Below, in pieces: positions 61,930 to 64,000 of a DNA stretch of 64,000 bases. Source of the stretch: Arachis hypogaea (Eukaryota > Streptophyta > Magnoliopsida > Fabales > Fabaceae). Under the pieces are notes generated by a model. It worked only from the letters and a program-made list of their open reading frames with translations. It was not told the DNA's origin and ran no database searches. How positions within the stretch are numbered: the stretch's first letter is position 1; the number at the start of each line of letters is the position of its first letter. Position numbers and translations under genes: made by a program. The stretch lies in NCBI RefSeq assembly GCF_003086295.3, contig NC_092039.1:98910561-98974560 (forward strand), read 5' to 3'.

Positions 61930-63428
61930 GTTGCTGATATGGGTTATGAGATATATTAGGAAGATAGTGATTGGGATCGGATCTTCTTGAAGTAATGGAG
62001 AATGATACTTGCAAAGACATACACTTCGACGCTTAAGTCAGCATGAATTTAAGAGGTATAAGTGAGGATAAGGAATTTGTAACGTATGGCTCCCTTTATA
62101 TAGTTTGGGGTTGTTATCTTATCTTATCTTGTTGGCTAAGATAAAAAAAAGTGTTTGAATTTAAATATTGGTTAGGGCTTTATGGTTATCGGGCTAGCTT
62201 GGGCCGTGGTGATGGCCAAGGCCTAGGCAACCGGGTTGTAACTACTCCAATAGGGGACTCGGGATCGGGTCTGAAACAGTTGCCCTCGGACCGAAAAAGT
62301 GTGTGTGCTCAATCTCATCACTGGAGGAGTTTGTTTTACTGCATGGCCACTAAGGCTAGCATGAAGTGTTGTCCGAGTTCCCTGGCCGAGGTCAGAAATT
62401 TGTGGAGTTTGATAGGACGTCTTGTTACTTATTCGTTGCTCTTTTCTTTGATGGGATCTGTCTGTTGTATTTTTCGAGGTGTCATGATGGCGCTTAAATG
62501 GGAAGAGAGAGGAATTCATATTTTTCCTTTCTGCCCTTTGTTTTATTTAATTTTGAAACGTTTGGGGTTTTGTTTTAATTTCTTCTTGCCCTTTTACTAT
62601 AACTGCTCATTTCTACTTTTCCTTATATTTTCTTTGCCTGCATCTGCCTTTTCTTCTTCCTTTTTCCTTGCTCAAGTGTTTTCCATATTCCTTTTCTGGA
62701 GTTGCTCTCGACTGGGTTGTTAGTGCTTTGCATTTATCTGTTGGCACTGTGCTACTACATTCCGCTTCATGTTCTCTCATTCATTTTTCTGGGAATCAAG
62801 TTGGTGCTCCCCTTGCCACTTCTGTAATGTTTTGTTTGCTTACTTCTGTATTACGTCTTTTGTTTCCTAAGTAGGGGTAGTAGGGAATTAGGTGCGGGTG
62901 CCACTGTTTTGATATAGCTTCATGACTATAGTAGTGGTAGAAAAATGGGAAAAAGGTGCCTTTGCTATTTAGGTGTCTTTTGGTTGCGTTAGTATGGAAT
63001 TTGTATGGTTTTCTTATTCCGGAGAGTGGGCTGACAGTGGTGTCCCTTCGTTTTTAGGTATAACCGTGGAAAACTGAAGGTGCTAGTGTTCCCATTTTTC
63101 CGACTGGTAGCATTCTCAATGCTTACTATTGGGTGACCTCTAATATGTGGGGGACACCTTCTTGGGTTACAGAGGAGGATCTCCAGAAGTTGCACGATGA
63201 GGGTGCAGTTTGTGGAGGTGGTGAGGCGGAGAGACAATACGAGCTTTTGCTTCCCGGGTGGATGAGAAGGTCTACTATATAAACCTTGATTCTCCCTGAG
63301 TCGCTGATTGGTTATGGGTTTATGAGAGTATGTTTACACGGCTGGGGGTGCGACTTCCCTTCTCCCCATTTTTTCAGGCACTATTGAATCATTGTTCTGT
63401 GGCACTGTCTCAGTTGTATCCCAACAGT
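61930..63428 (+). pseudogene. Retroelement fragment with 'putative gypsy type transposon' (PF04195-like) domain
   Basis: The left part (61960-62150) has LTR-like text, such as ACTTCGACGCTTAAGTCAGC and TTATCTTATCTTATCTTG. From about 63200 the plus strand, with frameshifts, gives ERQYELLLPG, then MFTRLGVRLPFSPFFQALLN and VALSQLYPNSW. This resembles the PF04195 family, in which LPF..FF..VL...G.AP.QL.PN.W is typical. It is interrupted after PNSW by the LTR that starts at 63429. Confidence 0.5.
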
Positions 63429-64000
63429 TGGGTAATAAACCCCAATTTTGTGGTTTATCTTGTGTTGAATTTAGTGGATTTTATCAACCTTTCTCACATT
63501 TATTCAATGAAATAGCATGATTTTGTAAATTTCTTCTAAATTATGCTTAAGAGTGAAAACAAGCTTTTTAGGCCCTTAATTTGCTAAATTTAATTCTCTT
63601 TGATTGCATTCTATGCCTTGATATATTTGTTTAGTGTTTTCAAGCTTAGAAAACAAAGATTGGATTAAAGAAGTGAAGAAAAAATGCAAAATGGAGAATT
63701 CATGAAGAAATAAGGATTTGGTGGAAATCATGGCCACGCGTACGCACGTCTCACGCGTACGTACGTCTTACACGTACGCACGTCTCATGCATGAGGAAGG
63801 AAATTCACCAAGCCACGCGTACGCGTGACATTTGTCACGTGACCTCATTAAAGGAACATGCTGGGGCGATTTCTGGACTTACTAGAGCCCAATCCAACTC
63901 ATATATGGAGTTATTAGAGGCCAAATTCAAGAAGGATGAAGGGAGAACAATTAGTGTAGTGTAAAAATCATGCTTTAGGTTAGTGATGAGTGAGATTTTG
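63429..64000 (+). mobile_element. LTR of another Ty3-gypsy-type family, runs off the window
   Basis: It starts TGGGTAATAAACCCCAATTT. It follows the same sequence plan as the LTR at 53300, including an inner copy of AAAACAAGCTTTTTAGGCCC against AAAACATGCTTCTTTGGTC. ACGCGTACGCACGTCTC motifs occur at 63734-63829, about 300-400 bases in, the same place as in the other LTRs. The right end is outside the window. Confidence 0.7.

Overview
This is a plant nuclear window, very probably from Arachis (peanut or a wild relative). It is AT-rich, has one recognisable host gene at its left edge, and is otherwise filled with nested, mostly dead transposable elements. The Arachis call rests on recall of LTR families typical of that genus (a FIDEL-like Ty3-gypsy LTR, LTRs opening TGATAAACC, and CpG-rich ACGCGTACGCGT arrays); no alignment was run.

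Layout. At 1-2.4 kb lies the first exon, on the minus strand, of a 2-oxoglutarate/Fe(II) oxygenase resembling jasmonate-induced oxygenases, with a TATA box and a G-box upstream. At 2.4-5.1 kb are a deleted hAT element and a CACTA-like end. From 5.1 to 23.9 kb a minus-strand L1-type LINE (LINE-A) is split inside its reverse transcriptase by a 14.1 kb LTR retrotransposon (TSD GATTG). That retrotransposon has the order LTR-internal-LTR-internal-LTR, and its middle LTR is a recombinant of the two outer ones. Each internal copy carries a broken gag-like reading frame and a Helitron-like insertion.

From 25.1 to 32.0 kb a CACTA-type element contains a second CACTA element (TSD AAG), which contains a solo LTR (TSD TATAT). 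From 32.05 to 43.1 kb a second 5'-truncated LINE (LINE-B) is cut into four pieces by two solo LTRs and a 5.9 kb CACTA element (TSD AAA). The CACTA element landed exactly in the codons of the reverse transcriptase FADD motif and itself carries a FIDEL-like solo LTR (TSD TTCAT). Next come an 86-bp palindrome with 5-bp direct repeats (43.1 kb), a long-TIR MULE-like element (44.6-45.8 kb), a solo LTR invaded by a smaller LTR element (46.75-50.4 kb), a 1.6 kb foldback element (51.4-53.0 kb), a complete 7.9 kb non-autonomous LTR retrotransposon (53.3-61.2 kb), a retroelement fragment with a 'putative gypsy type transposon' domain (about 62-63.4 kb), and an LTR that runs off the window.

Recurring themes. 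(1) Most of the LTR families carry an array of short, often palindromic and CpG-rich motifs at a similar place, a few hundred bases inside the LTR start; in five of them a TATA-like box follows, so the arrays look like U3 enhancers. (2) The two non-autonomous LTR families share an uncharacterised protein module, a near-identical ~65-nt non-coding element directly after its stop codon, a tRNA-Asp-type primer-binding site, and a second internal copy of the motif beside the 3' LTR. Apart from the first-exon gene, no intact coding gene is seen.
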